A stretch of DNA of 64,000 nt from Thuidium tamariscinum. Taxonomy: Eukaryota > Streptophyta > Bryopsida > Hypnales > Thuidiaceae. The stretch is from the NCBI GenBank assembly GCA_947034885.2, contig OX344750.2, forward strand, positions 13,324,053 to 13,388,052. Direction: 5' to 3'. The notes under the pieces were generated by a model. It was not told the DNA's origin. It worked only from the letters and a program-made list of their open reading frames with translations, and did not search any database. A program made the position numbers and the translations under genes. How positions within the stretch are numbered: position 1 is the stretch's first letter; the number at the start of each line of letters is the position of its first letter. Shown here one piece after another: positions 11,966-24,149 of this stretch.

Positions 11966-12650
11966 AAGCATCCTGGTTGCCAGATCAGGAGATCACGCAG
12001 TCAGCCATTCACAGTCCACAACAATTTTTATTTTTATTTTTTATATTGCTTTCTATGGGGAGGTACTAGCTAAAGTCGGTAGGTCTGGCAGGCATGGCAT
12101 GCTACTGACTTACTGAATGTTACGTTCTTTTGCAATGACTTGTCGGCTGATGAGAAAAGGTGAGAAGGAAAGGAGCGATAAGGACTGCATCAGAAATATT
12201 TATTTGCTTTTACTTTTTCTTTAAACACTTGGACAATTTTCATTGAATATATATATTTACTTTCACGAAAAGCAAAGAAAATTATTCATTCACAGTACCT
12301 TCTCCAAAATATCCCTATTATCCATGCATTCCTTTTCCTTTTCAGACGTTCATGGGTTTTGCATGCCAAAGCCAAATTTCCAGTGAATTGAATTTCAATT
12401 GGAAGAAATGCACTTTTTTTCTTCTTGCAACACATGGACAATTTCCATTGAATATATATTTACTTTCAAGAAAAGCAAAGAAAATTATGCATTTACAGTA
12501 CCTTCTCCAATGCATTCATTTTCCTTTGGGGATATTCATAGGTTTTGCATGCCAAAGCCAAATTTCTAATGAACTGAATTGCAATTGGAAGAATTGCTCT
12601 TTTCAAATTACTCATTGTCTCGCCACCCAGTGAATGGTTGAGCATTCTGG
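11945..12650. repeat. Block duplicated at 28268-29165, with an internal tandem copy
   Basis: Shared tracts with 28.3-29.2 kb include CTCGGAAAGCATC, 'cagccattcaca-tccacaac', 'ctatggggaggtactag' and the 'ggttttgcatgccaaa' segment. Within this copy, about 12216-12410 is repeated in tandem at 12424-12605 (ACAATTTTCATTGAATATAT versus ACAATTTCCATTGAATATAT). No gene is supported. Confidence 0.55.
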
Positions 12651-12783
12651 GTGAAGATAATACAGAGTATCGCATGTACTTTTCTAAGTTCGACAATTCG
12701 GGAAGCAAATTGAATTTTTTTTCAATTTTGGCAATTTATGTGGACACTCTTAACTTTGGATTGATTTATTCAATTTATAGGTA

Positions 12784-14093
12784 GGGTGATTGCAAAAAAC
12801 ACTTGTACTATTTGTAAGTTGCATTTTGAACAGTACTCATGATATTTTTTCTAGAGTACTTTAAAATTAAAAAAGTACTTTAATATTTTTTTTAAATATG
12901 ATCAAACAAAAGTTATATCAAAAAAAGGAGAAGTAGCACAAAGTGTCTAAAATTGCTTAGTGTTGGAAAACTTACTATTTGGGGAAGGTATTGATGCTCT
13001 CATTAATAAATATTTTTTATTTTTTAACAAATCAATAAAAAGCACAATTTTGACCAGTCAAAAAAATTTCAAATCCTAAAAATAGAAATTGTATTTTCAA
13101 TGAATTTTTGAAGTTATATCTTCAAAATTCATTTGAAGAGAATCTATAAATATTTTTTTAATTTTTGTGCTTTACATTATCTTCTTTGATGCTAACTTCA
13201 AAAAAGTTGTAAAGCTTATATTTTATAACGCATTTGTATTTTGTCTTAATCCCTTGGGCTTTTAGAGGTTGAATATTTTTTATTTTTTTATAAATCAATA
13301 AAAAACACAATTTTAACCAATCAAATTCTTTTCAAATCCTAAAAATATAAATTGTATTTTCGGTGAATTTTTGAAGTTATATCTTCAAAATTCATTTAAA
13401 AATAATCTAAAAATATTTTTTTTACTTTGATTGTATGGATACTTTCTACTTTTTGTGCTTTACATTATCTTCTTTGATACTAACTTCAAAAAAGTTGTAA
13501 CACTTATATTTTTTATTACATTTGTGTTTTGTCCTAATCCCTTGGGCTTTTAGGGGTTAAGAAAATAGGCACTTTGATTCAAAAATTAGTTTAAAATAGT
13601 ATAAAAAAGTAAATATAAAAAAATAAAAACTGGCCATTTATAACAACTTTATGGATTGGAGATGGTCAATTACCAAAAAAAATCATGAAAATAATATTTA
13701 ATATGTTTCAAAATGCAAGCAAAAAGAAGTTCACTTTGTAGACTTTCACACCACATAGAATCAACTAATTTTAAAATATCTTCAGCAGAAAGTTGTATTT
13801 CTATACTACAAAGCACTCCACAAAATTTCACAATGTAACTTTTCAAGAAAAGGTACTCATTAGTACTAGAAACCTCCAAATTGGCAAGTATGATATACAT
13901 TTCACGCGTATTTTTTGATAGTAAACTATTTTTGAAAATTACCAAAAAATCAAGGAAGTTGTATGATAGTCAAAAGTACCTTCTTTATAAATTTTAAGTC
14001 ATTTGGAGTTAAAAGACAAAATTTATGGCCAAAAAAATAATCAACACCCAAGGTGTGACACAAAATAGGACAAGTGTTTCTTGCAATTGCTCG
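12784..14093. mobile_element. GGGTGATTGC-family element enlarged by another repeat
   Basis: It begins GGGTGATTGCAAAAAACACT and ends AGTGTTTCTTGCAATTGC. At 12900-13560 it contains a foreign segment made of two tandem ~270-bp units (about 13000-13265 and 13268-13556). The second unit ends CTTTTAGGGGTTAA at 13547-13560, the terminus of the TTAA family. The outer part is paralogous to 29272-29889. Confidence 0.55.
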
Positions 14094-14199
14094 GTAATTG
14101 TGTTCCTTCCTCTATTTTTTCTCAAGGAACAATTTTTTCAAATTTTAAGAAATATTTTTAAATCATTTTTAAAATTTTGACATTTTCCAAGTTTTCCCA

Positions 14200-14575
14200 A
14201 GTTATTTACGAAACTAACCTAAAAGATGGCAATCCATTTTTGATCAGCCCCCATTTCCAATCAATAGATTGTTTTCTTTCAATGAAGGTAGGGTGTAGTT
14301 TCCAAAGCAATTGAGGCACATTATGATTGGTTGCAAGGCTCTTATTAATGCAACTATTCCTTGGTTAGTTTTGCAATCAGCCTATATCACCGTTATAGGT
14401 TACAGAGAATCTTCTACTAAAAAATTCATAGTAATTACAATTTGTGTAATAAAATTCTGAAAAAATATGGCATCCTTCTGAATTCTATTTCTACACATGA
14501 AAAAAAAATTGCATTCAAAAAAGCTACACTCTACATATGTGTAATTGCTTAAGTGGTTGGAAATGGGTCGGATAC
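14200..14575 (+). repeat. Dispersed AT-rich repeat, second copy
   Basis: Clearly related to 7340-7760 and, inverted, to 27430-27880. Shared order: the 'cagcccccattt' tract, 'tagggtgta', 'ccttggttag', 'aaaattctgaaaaa-tat' and 'acactctacatatgtgtaattgctta'. There is no coding content. Confidence 0.55.
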
Positions 14576-15127
14576 TCTACACATATCGTATCTCGTTTGA
14601 AGCCTCATGAATAGATTATCGATGTTACTTTCTTCAACTTTGGGCTCATCAATTTAGTTATATATTGGCCACGTATGATCCTCAAAGATCCTCAAAGTTG
14701 CTAATAACAGTGAGACAAACTATTTTAAATCTAGTAGCAAGTTCTAAAAACATTCCATTCGGACAATACAAAGTTCGATCTCAGGTGCAATATAATTCAA
14801 CAACACAAGGTGGGTACACTCAAAAGCACCACAAATTGGTATTGTGCCTAGTCACTATTATTAGATTGTTCAAGTTTTTTTAAAGTCTTGTTGGCATGTA
14901 AAAGCATATTTTAATGCACCAAAGAATGTAGCATTTGGATATAGTATGCAAAAGTTATTAAGGGACAAAGTTTGTTTTTTAAAGCACCATCAACGGGAGT
15001 TTTGGGGTTGGATAGGGTTGAGGTGTCATCTACTCCCCTACCAAGCCACTTGTGGCTGGTATGCTTTGTATTTGTTCTCCTACAATGAAATTCCGTTTCA
15101 TTTGTGCGAAAAAAAAAGTGCCATTAA
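14576..15127. other. No gene supported
   Basis: Two plus-strand frames of 72 and 93 codons occur (14665-14883, 14946-15227). Neither has a recognisable motif. The second runs straight into the MITE at 15128, so it is unlikely to be a gene. Confidence 0.4.
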
Positions 15128-15467
15128 CATAAGAGGATTTTTGGGCCCCCAGAAGACCGTTTCAGGGGTGTTCCCCGAAATTGTTCCCACTACTACAGAC
15201 CAGCCCCCTATTGGTCTGAATTTTTGAATTTTGAAAAAAAAAAAATTTAAAAATTTAAAAAAAACTTCAGAATGTATTAAAGAAGAAAAAAATGATTTAA
15301 AAAAATATTTTAAAAATATTTAATATTTAATTAAAATTAATAAAAAAATATTATTTTCTGACGTGGCAATCGCTCGACCACATCAACATCGCATTCCCAG
15401 TGTTCCCTATGCATTCCCGGCGTTTGAGAACTCGCAGTCTTGTACAACAGCTGAAAATCCTCTTATG
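15128..15467. mobile_element. CACTA-like MITE, copy 1
   Basis: The ends are CATAAGAGGATTTTTGGG and the inverted CTGAAAATCCTCTTATG. It also carries the family's internal GACCGTTTCAGG, an AT-rich middle, and the GACGTGGCA...CCACATC segment near the right end. The TIR is degenerate in this copy. Copy 33814-34074 preserves a CACTAGAAGAAATTTGAGG start. Confidence 0.6.
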
Positions 15468-15569
15468 CATCTTTGTACATCATTGATTTTGGAAATGTAT
15501 ATAGACTCTGGATGGCGCTTTAAAGTCAACTGTACTTCTGAGTGTACCCACCTTAAGTGCCTTCTACTA

Positions 15570-16523
15570 TTAACCCCTAAACCCCCGGACAGCATTTTTT
15601 GAGATTATAGATTTTTTGGGCAGCTCACTACGGATGGAGTTTTTATTTTTTTTCTTTGAAATTTTGATACAATGTGTGCCCGAGGAGTAGCTTTAAAGCC
15701 CAACAATTTTCATAACTTTTGACTTTGTGGATAAAAAGTTATGGCATGATATGTTACTTTGTGTGCTCGGCGGGCAGCCCGGGCAGCTGAAAAAAAAAAT
15801 TCAAAAAAACTTCTTTTTGAAAAGTGAAATTTCAAATTGGTTCTTTAGGTTTATACAGACATGTGAAGCTTTGAATCAATCCATTCCAATCAATGAGTCA
15901 ACAGTTATGAAGATTTTAAGTTTGGGGTAGTTTGCAGCCAGTTACAGAATCTGCACAGCACAAAAAAAGTTTGAAATTCTTCATTTAATTCAATTTTTCA
16001 TATTTTTGAAAAAAAATAAAAACAAAAAGTGTAGATTGTTTATTTCAACATTTTAACCATTGGGATTGAAAATTTTCAATTCCATGAATAAAATGTTCAC
16101 AATTTAGTATTTTGGCTCATTTTTTACTTCTTTCTACTTACTTATTTTTTCCTATATGTTGTACAATTCCAAATGGTTTGAAATTTTTTGAGAATGTAGC
16201 CAACTTACATTGAAGTAAGAATTCAAAGAGTAACCACCATTTTGAAATTTTTTTCACACAAATGTGACCTTGTGAAGTGCAGCTGCCCGGATTTTCGCAG
16301 GGATAAAAAAACAGTTTTTGTCAATTCAAATGCTTATATCTTGCAATCTACATGGTGGAAATTTCTGAAATTTTTTCCACATGTTTACAAACCACCTTAC
16401 TACAAGATCCTACGGTTACATGAGTCAAAAATGTGTTTTTAAAAAAAATTGCTCTTGTATTAGAAATGGCAGTTTTGGAGCATTTTTTTTGGTGAAAACG
16501 CTGTCCGAGCGTTTAGGGGTTAA
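15570..16523. mobile_element. TTAA-flanked piggyBac-type MITE, 954 bp
   Basis: It is flanked by TTAA at both ends (15570-15573 and 16520-16523). It has ~23-bp inverted termini, CCCCTAAACCCCCGGACAGC at the left and GCTGTCCGAGCGTTTAGGGG at the right. TTAA duplication with CCC...GGG ends is the hallmark of the piggyBac superfamily. The interior has no transposase. It is inverted relative to 35116-36047. Confidence 0.75.
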
Positions 16524-17521
16524 TAGATTCTTAGGCAAAACATTATATCGATAATGTTTAATGTTAAGACTTAAATATTGTGAACAAAGTCGAGTTTGAA
16601 CTAAATGACTTAGTGAATATAGTCAAAAACCTTCATTTAGCTTTTATATATATATATATATATGGAAGGTAAATTACCCCATTGAAGGCACAATTGCAAT
16701 ATTGGTGTATATTTGAAAATTTGAATGTACATCACCTAAGTACCATTACAATTTTGCCTTCAATACTCAATAGGCTTGCTCCCATTTGGCCTAGAATGGG
16801 ATTATAGTTTATCTTATGTTTGTTACATTCACTAATAAGTACAAATGTAAGTTTGGTAAGCACAAACTTATCATTATTGAGTTGCCACCCAAACATTTTT
16901 TGTCACCTCTCCTAAAACCTATTTTTGAGTATCTAATTCAAAATATGAATTCAAAATTTTCTATATTTCTTCATCCAATTATGGTAAATCATAATTTTCC
17001 ATTATTCACTTGGGCCAAGGTAATAAATTGAAGTTTAGAGCTGAAAACTTCAAATTTTATTTTATCTCTTAAAAAACATGGACCATTTCCATTGAAGCTC
17101 CTAATTTTTCCTCCTCTTAGAAACATTCTTCTACTCATACAAAAGCTTTCAATTTAGTGATTTTTTTTCATTTTGGAGAAGGAACTAGTTGTTTTTTCAA
17201 TATTCATGTAATATCTTTTTTAAATAGTGAAATTAAATTGCCTTTACAATTAGACTGCCATATTCCAAGAAAATTACTTTACAAGCCATCAAAGTCAACA
17301 AATGTTTCTATGAATACTTCCATCTACACCAATAACTATTTCAATAACAATGTATGCATATATGGAAGTTCACGAGTTTCATCTATACCAATAACTAGTT
17401 CTAAAGAAGTGTGCATTCTTGTATAATAACAAAAAAAATTAATATAGTGTGGAATGTCAAGAAAGCAATGAGCTAAAACCTAATTTCACTATTTAGTGTA
17501 CATAAAAAAAATTTACAAATT
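16524..17521 (+). repeat. Block duplicated at 36770-37590
   Basis: About 16690-17520 is a direct duplicate of 36770-37590, with the 'gtacatcatctaagtac' tract, the 'ccatttggcct' segment and the 'ccatctacaccaataactatttcaataacaatgta' segment when read in pieces. A TA microsatellite lies at 16648-16665. The ORFs here are repeat-derived. Confidence 0.55.
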
Positions 17522-18427
17522 TTAATACCTAAAGGATCGAGGCTTTTTCTCTACCAAAAAACAGTGAAAACTGCCATTTCTATAGCAAAGATTAAAAAAA
17601 AATTATTTATTTATTTTCCACATCTAACCATATGATCTTATAACTCATTAGTATAAAAAAATTTGAAAAAAGTTTCAAAATTTTTGACCTTACAGATTGC
17701 TAGATATTTGCGTTTAAAGTGGAAAAAACAAGTTTTCCAGTACATTGAGGGACTTGATTTTCTTGACTTTGAACCTTTTTTAACTTTAAATTTTTGCACT
17801 ATAGAGTTCTGAGCTTTAAATCTTTCTAGTGAAGAATAGAGTTGAGAATTTAAGGAAAAAATCCAAAAAAACTTAATTTTCATGCTTAAAAAATTTGTTA
17901 AATAGAAGTAGATACACAATAGAAGGAAAATCTAGAATATTGATATCTTTTAGATGGAATTAAAATGTACTAATCCTAAAGGTGAGATTGTTCTAGCAAT
18001 TGAAGTACATGATGTAAAAAAATTGAAAAACTTGAAAAATTGCATTCAGAAATGAATCCTACAAGTGTTTTTTTCAAAAGGATGCTCTAACTGCCCAAAA
18101 AACAAGAATGTCCATAACTTTCTCATAACAAATCCAAATGAAATGAATCGAAGCTTTCCAGATAGAAAAAAATACAATCTATGAGGGGAAAAAAATTAGG
18201 ATTTAGAATCTTTTTTTGTGCCGCTCGAATTGCCCCCTCTCCCTTGTTTTGATCTTATTTGGACACAACTTGTTCTTAGGCACTGATAAAAAAAATATAC
18301 CCATGAAGATATTCAATTTCTATCTCCAAAAAAAATTTCAAAAAATCATGGCAAAATTTAAAGCAAAAAGGTACATGCCCAAAATCCCATTTGTCCCCTG
18401 AAAGGACAATGGTCTTTTAGGGGTTAA
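17522..18427. mobile_element. TTAA-flanked piggyBac-type MITE, 906 bp
   Basis: TTAA at 17522-17525 and 18424-18427. The right end TTTTAGGGG is intact and the left is degraded (TACCTAAAGG). It is a near-complete paralogue of 37591-39079 without the two insertions found there. Confidence 0.65.
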
Positions 18428-19916
18428 AAGATAGCTATAATCTAGTTGAAGTACTTTGATCCCCTAAAAATGAAATTTCCTTTATAAAAAATAGCCAACA
18501 TCTTTTGACCGTACTTAATTGGTAAGAAATCATGGATAAAAAAAATGCCATTCAATTCAACGTAGATTGTGCAGGTCTTGACCCAAAATACAAAGTGAAC
18601 CCAATAAGATAGATTTATACTAGATAAATTTTTGGCTTTCTAGTGCCACATTGCACCCAAAAAATAATTTGGCAAAAAAACTATAAAAAAATGCCAATAA
18701 ACTTGGATGAAATCACTAGACAACCTTGAAATTTAAAAAAATATTAGATGAAATTGCCTAATTATGGGTGAAAACCATACTATACATCCAATAAGTGATG
18801 AATGTTGCAATTTGGAGCACCACTATATCATTTTATAGGCCTCTATGGCACTTCTTCAAATATGAAAGAAAAACGCTGGAGCCAATCAAGTGTTCTTTCT
18901 TTTCTTTTTTGTAAACTTAGATTGGTCAGTACTATAGGTTTCCTATCTATAGAAGATAAAATAGGATAGAAATTCACAATGGCCCTAATTTATAATCCCA
19001 ATTACCAACTACTATTTACAAGCACTTTTACAAAATTATAAGGTAATTACACTTAAAATCATGCAAATAAGCAATTTAGCATTGTCCCCATTATTATATT
19101 GGAAAGCTTTTTGTTGGGTCATATTGGTAGCCCCAAAAATATTTTAGAGTCTTTCAGAATGCATTTTTGGGGGACTATGAATGATTTACAAATTTACAAA
19201 TACTAAAAGTAGGTGAACATTTCTAAAATTCAATTATAAACTCTCGTGAATAGTAAGAGTACATTTTAAGCAAGAATTTGGAATGAGCAATTTTAGAAAG
19301 TATGCTTTTTTAGGTGCAATTACCTTAGTCACACCATTTTGCTTCTTAGGAAATCTTTCTAGGCATTCAAAGGAGTATGTTTTCCTATTATGTAGTATTT
19401 TTTTTACTTATCAGTTATGAACATCTAAAATTTCTTTTTAGCTATTTTATGTAAATAGGAAAATTTTCTTTTGGGGGGTCATAATAGCTACATTACTGCA
19501 TACTATATTTTTTTTAAAAGCCAAATTTTACCTAGGTATCATCTACTTTGATATAAATATTACCAAATGTCACACAAGTGTCATACAAATATTACATAAT
19601 TAAAAAAATATTGAAGAAACAATTGTCTACTTTTCCAAAGATTTTCCAAAAAACAATGATTTAATGGTCATCAATCCTTAGTTCTCCTAATTTCTATCAT
19701 TTCTATTAGTTGGACATTATAGTGTACAAACTATGCTAGCTTAGTAGTTGGCTGTGAAAATATTTGATTATATAGCAACCTTTTTGAGAATTTGAGGCAA
19801 TAATACAAAATTTATTTTGACATAGACACTTCTCGGTTGGAAGTCTTGGAATGGGCAAAACAAATAAACCAAAGTGAAGTATCATAGTTTTGGTGCTTGT
19901 AAAATTGTATCAACAT
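18428..19916 (+). repeat. Block duplicated at 30105-30850 and 39080-39260
   Basis: 18428-18625 matches 39080-39265. 18628-19360 matches 30107-30850, starting at the TTTTTGGCTTTCTAGTGCCA tract and including 'tttcctatctatagaagata'. The rest, to 19916, is AT-rich with nothing recognised. Confidence 0.55.
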
Positions 19917-20637
19917 GGGTGATTGCAAGAAATACCTGTCCTATTTGTTGCATTTGGCTGATTTTTTTGGAAGTACTTTAAAATTTAAAAATAAATTTAA
20001 AATTTGAAAAAATATATAAATAATGTATATACCTCTAAGATGAAGGTTTTCACCGAAGGAATTGAATAGAAAAATTCTCTAAGTAGGAGAACTTGAAAAG
20101 TGCCAAACCTCCAGAAAATACATACCTTCATGTTTTAATGAGGGGAAAATAGTAAGAATAGATATTTTCAAAAAATAAAAAGCGGCCATTTTCAACAATT
20201 TTATAGAAATAGTCATTCATCAAAAAAATCACCAAAATAATATTTTATATGTTTCAAAATACAAGCAGAAGGGAGCTCATTTTGTAAACCTCTATACCAC
20301 ATAAAATTAACTATTTTTTTAAAAACTTTTGTGGAGAGCTAGAATTCTACTAGAAGACCATCTCATCTAAATTTCATGTTAAAATCATAAAAAAAAGGTA
20401 TTCCCTAGTACTAAAAAACCTTAAACTGCCAAGTGTGATATCCAATTGGGGTCTATTTTTGGATAGTAAACTATTTTTTTAAATTATGAAAAAATTAGAG
20501 AAGGTTTACGATAGTTATGAGTACCTTTCCTACAAATCTTAAGTCAATCGGAGCCAAAATACAAAATTTATGGCCAATAAATAGACCAGAATGTAACGTG
20601 TGACACATAATAGGACAAGTGTTTCTTGCAATCACCC
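19917..20637. mobile_element. GGGTGATTGC-family MITE, 721 bp, ACAT target duplication
   Basis: The ends are GGGTGATTGCAAGAAATACC and AGTGTTTCTTGCAATCACCC. ACAT lies directly outside both ends (19913-19916, 20638-20641). Non-autonomous: the interior is AT-rich and shared with 21031-21690, 29272-29889 and 30850-31527. Confidence 0.75.
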
Positions 20638-21030
20638 ACATAACAAAATTGACTTTCAAATAATGTATGCACTCATTGCTACCCAAAATGTGACACCTAC
20701 ACTTAAACCAAAACAACTAAACTAAAACCTACATATGGATCACTTGGGATCTCCGCAATTGGAACATAAGAAGCCTCAAAGATCAAAAGTTAATTAAGTT
20801 CTATAAACTTAGAGAGACAATGCTTAAAAAAGTGACAACGTAATTATTTATATAGGGTCCAAATAATGCATGCTGAAGTGTATTGGTGTTTTTTTTACAA
20901 TATTAAAACCTAAATATGAATCACTCAAGATTTACAAAGTTGGATAATGAGAAGCCTCAAAGAATCAAAAGTCAAGTTTTTGTACACTTAGAGAGACAAT
21001 GTTGTGAAATGTCACAACTTATTCATACAA
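20638..21030. repeat. Short tandemly duplicated spacer
   Basis: A segment around 20715-20855 ('aaacctacatatggatcac...gaagcctcaaagatcaaaagt...agagagacaatg') recurs at 20908-21010. No gene is seen. Confidence 0.5.
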
Positions 21031-21690
21031 GGGTGATTGCAAGAAACACTTGTCCTATTTTGTGTCAAACCTTGCATGTTGATAGTTTTTTGGCCATAAC
21101 TTTTGTCTTTTAACTCCAAATGGCTTAAGATTTCGAGACAAGGTACTGATGACTATCATACAACTTCCTTGATTTTTTGGTAATTTTCAAAAATGATTTA
21201 CTACCCCAAAATAGGCCCAAAATGTATGTCATACTTCCCAATTTGTAGGTTTCTAGTACTAATGAGTACCTTTTTTATTAAGTTACATTGTGAAATTTTG
21301 TGGAGTGCTTCCTACTATAGAAATACAGCTTTTGACTAAGGAATTTTAAAAATAATTAATTCTATGTTGTATGGAAGTCTATAAAGTGAGCTTTTTTCTA
21401 CTTGCATTTTGAAACATATAAAATATCATTTTCTTATTTATGCTATTTTAAACTAATTTTTGAATCAAAGTACCTATTTTCTTCAGATTTGGCACTTTTC
21501 AAGTTCTCCTACTTAGAGGATTTTTCTATCCATTTCCTTTAGTGAAAACCTTTGTCTTAGAGGTGTATATATTAATCATATTTTTTTAATTTTTAGGAAA
21601 TTTGTTTTCTAATTTTAAAGTACTCTAGAAAAATATCATGAGTATTGTTCAAAACAAAGCAAATAGTACAAGTGTTTCTTGCAACCACCC
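21031..21690. mobile_element. GGGTGATTGC-family MITE, 660 bp, ACAA target duplication
   Basis: The inverted ends GGGTGATTGCAAGAAACACT and GTGTTTCTTGCAACCACCC are flanked by ACAA (21027-21030 and 21691-21694). It is in the opposite internal orientation to 19917-20637. Confidence 0.75.
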
Positions 21691-22086
21691 ACAAGGTCCA
21701 AATAATGCATACTAAAGTGCACTAGAATCCCCTCTCACTTGGCCATCCAATCCACCACAAATTAATTTATATATCTAATAGTAGTAGACATGCTCAATTG
21801 CTATTATTGCACGTGGTATAGTACCCTCAATAGTATTGTACATTAAAATAATATATTAGCTAGTTGTACCCAAAGACGCAAGGGACACTAAATCTTCCAT
21901 TTGAAGTGGGCCCAATATGGTAGTTCTTGAATAGAAGAAGAAAAAATATATATTTTATACCATGTTTAGGGTATGTTCTACAGTTCATAACATTCAGTAG
22001 CCCATAGAAGGACTGCCTTTTCCTTTGTGCAGTCCCCATCACCTAATTTCATCTAACATTTCTTGAAGTTTGCAACTTTAGTTACT

Positions 22087-22165
22087 GAATGGTGTGGAAT
22101 ATTTCACACCATTTCATCTGCTAGATGGAATGGTGTGGGATATTCCACACCATTTCATCCGCTGG
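22087..22165. repeat. Two adjacent small palindromes
   Basis: GAATGGTGTGGAATATTTCA followed by CACCATTTC, then GGAATGGTGTGGGATATTCC followed by ACACCATTTC. Each is a near-perfect hairpin and together they are a tandem pair about 50 bp apart. Their origin is unknown. Confidence 0.6.
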
Positions 22166-22204
22166 GAGGCAGTGTAACAGGCTGCTACTGAATGTTATGT
22201 TGTT

Positions 22205-23080
22205 CCATGAAAATTGGGGTCTCTTATTGCAAATATGAATTCAGAATTTGAAAAAATAAATCATGCACAACAAAATACAAAATTCTGCATTTTTCCCTGA
22301 AGCAAATCCACCCTGTTGGGCACTTCCTGCCAAACAGGTCTTTTTCTCTTCTTTTTTTCCTTTTTTTTTTCTTTTTTTTTCTTTTTTTTTAACAAGTGGA
22401 CAATTTACCATCAACAGGTCTTTTTTTCAGGATCCGGAGGGGCGGGGACTGAAGCCCCAGTCCTGGCTTCGGTGGCAAATGGCCATGCTGGACCACGTGG
22501 ATTTCAATTTTGCTGCACAAAAATCTGACAAATGTCTCAAAGCCACGTGGCATCTGGCCATGATTTTCTCTTCTCAATGCATGGTTCATTTCATATCACA
22601 GGAATTCGTTGCACCAGACTATTGGGGGATAATTCCGTGATCCAAATGCACCACTTGCTGATTACTTTAGGAAGTTGTAGTGGATTTTGCACATTCTAGC
22701 GGTCCAAGGCCATCACGAGCATCACGTGGGTGTGTGGAATAATTTTTAAGAGTTGAGAGTTTTACCAAAAAATGAAAATATCTCCTATAGATCCCTCGTT
22801 GTAACGAGGACATGCTTCTTTTATGGACTCCTTGTTATGGAGGCATGCTTCTCTCATGGACTCGTTGAGTTTTTTGATTCCCACGTACACTTCTATGGGC
22901 TCTCTTTGATGAATGGTTGCTTCGAAAGAAAAAGATCAGGCAAATGATTGTCATGATTGTATGGTGATTCTCTTTCATTGCATCATTTGCATGTTGTTTT
23001 CCTTTGCTTGAATGAGGTGTTGTAACATTGAATTACATTGGAGGGGGATCATGCATACCTCAAGCGCCAATCAATTTTGC
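22205..23080 (+). repeat. Composite dispersed repeat, copy 1
   Basis: It shares with 31545-32300 and 55745-56460 a common order: 'ctgcatttttccctgaag-aaatccac', 'ggccatgctggaccacgtgg', 'catgggtg', 'atatctcctatagacc', 'ggcatgcttct', 'ttgcttgaatga' and 'cctcaagcgccaatcaattttg'. It includes a T-rich tract at 22330-22392. ORFs here are conserved only because the repeat is repeated. Confidence 0.6.
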
Positions 23081-23310
23081 AATGACGCTAGCATTTGAGC
23101 GTGGAGCGATGAGCCCATAAACTGTGAGCATGGAACTTGTGAGTGGTGAGCCTGTGAAAGCTAATTTTGGGAAAGTTTTGCCAAAAAAGCTTTTGGGTAA
23201 ATTTTTTCCCCTAAAATAGAATAAAATTTACTATTTATAGTAAGTTTTGTGACCTATTATCATGTCTCCTATAACCATGGATTGTCATAAATTTTTTAAC
23301 TTTATTGGCC
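23081..23310 (+). mobile_element. Solo MULE terminal sequence related to the 39.6-55.2 kb element
   Basis: GACGCTAGCATTTGAGCGTG and GGAGCGATGAGCCCATAAAC parallel the inverted right end of the large MULE (GACGCTAGTGTGCGAGCTTG, GGAGCGGTGAGCCTGTGAGC). Further in, GTGACCTATTATCATGTCTC and ATAACCATGG match its subterminal GACCTATGACCGTG and ATAACCGTGG. A similar sequence lies at 56464-56700. Confidence 0.6.
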
Positions 23311-23351
23311 CTAATGTTTTGAACAAACACATGATATAAAAACTCGTATTA

Positions 23352-23473
23352 TTGACTTTCCAATCAAAAATTATGAACAAAAATTAGAGGCAGTGTTTAG
23401 AGGTGTTCAAAACAAAGCTCCTTCAAACACTACCTCTAATTTTTGTCCATAATTTTTTATTGGAAAGTTGAAA
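23352..23473. repeat. Long hairpin, ~48-bp arms
   Basis: The left arm runs from GACTTTCCAATCAAAAATTA through ATTAGAGGCAGTGTTT. The right arm is its near-exact inverse, from AAACACTACCTCTAATTTTT to TTATTGGAAAGTTG. The loop is about 25 bp. Nothing here says whether it is a MITE remnant or a transcribed hairpin. Confidence 0.65.
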
Positions 23474-24149
23474 TCACAAACAAATTTTTTTCAATGAAAT
23501 TTATCCTCATTAACCAACTATTCTTAGTCCAAAGTTTTTTTGAAAAAAAATGTTTTTCTATGACTAAATGACCTCCAAAGTTCACTATTTTCTCAAAATA
23601 TGGAATTATTGTAAATGATAAACATTCTTAAAAGATTATCATTGTACTAATAATACAGCCTTCATTATAGATTTCCAAATTTTTCTTTTTGGTATGCATT
23701 ATAAACTTTGAAAATGAAACTTGAGGATTTTAAATTCAATACCATTTTAAAATTTAGAAAAAAAAATAACTTAAAGAATTGGTGCAATTGCAAGCTTTGA
23801 CTGTTACAACTCATATTACACCATCTTCAATGCTTCCATTCAAAATTTTCTTTTATAAATTTTTTTTCAAATTTAAGTTGTAAAATCATATTTCCATTTT
23901 AAACACTCCTAACATATTTTAAAAACATTAAATTATTCAATTATATATTGTAATTGAAATAAATTCTATTTCATCTTTTTTTTGAAAAATTACGATCTTT
24001 TCATTTATCCATAAAATCTTTGAAAAATATCATTTTAAACCCACAAAATACATTTTCTCTAATAAAAAAATAAAAAATTGCATATATCAATTATATAATA
24101 GGATGAATATAATTTTATAGTAAAAAGTTTCTTAAAGTCCAATACCATG

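Noticed and set aside
22263-22640. 125-codon frame in the composite repeat
   Set aside because: Relatives at 31.5 and 55.8 kb do not preserve the frame, and the T-rich tract drives part of it.
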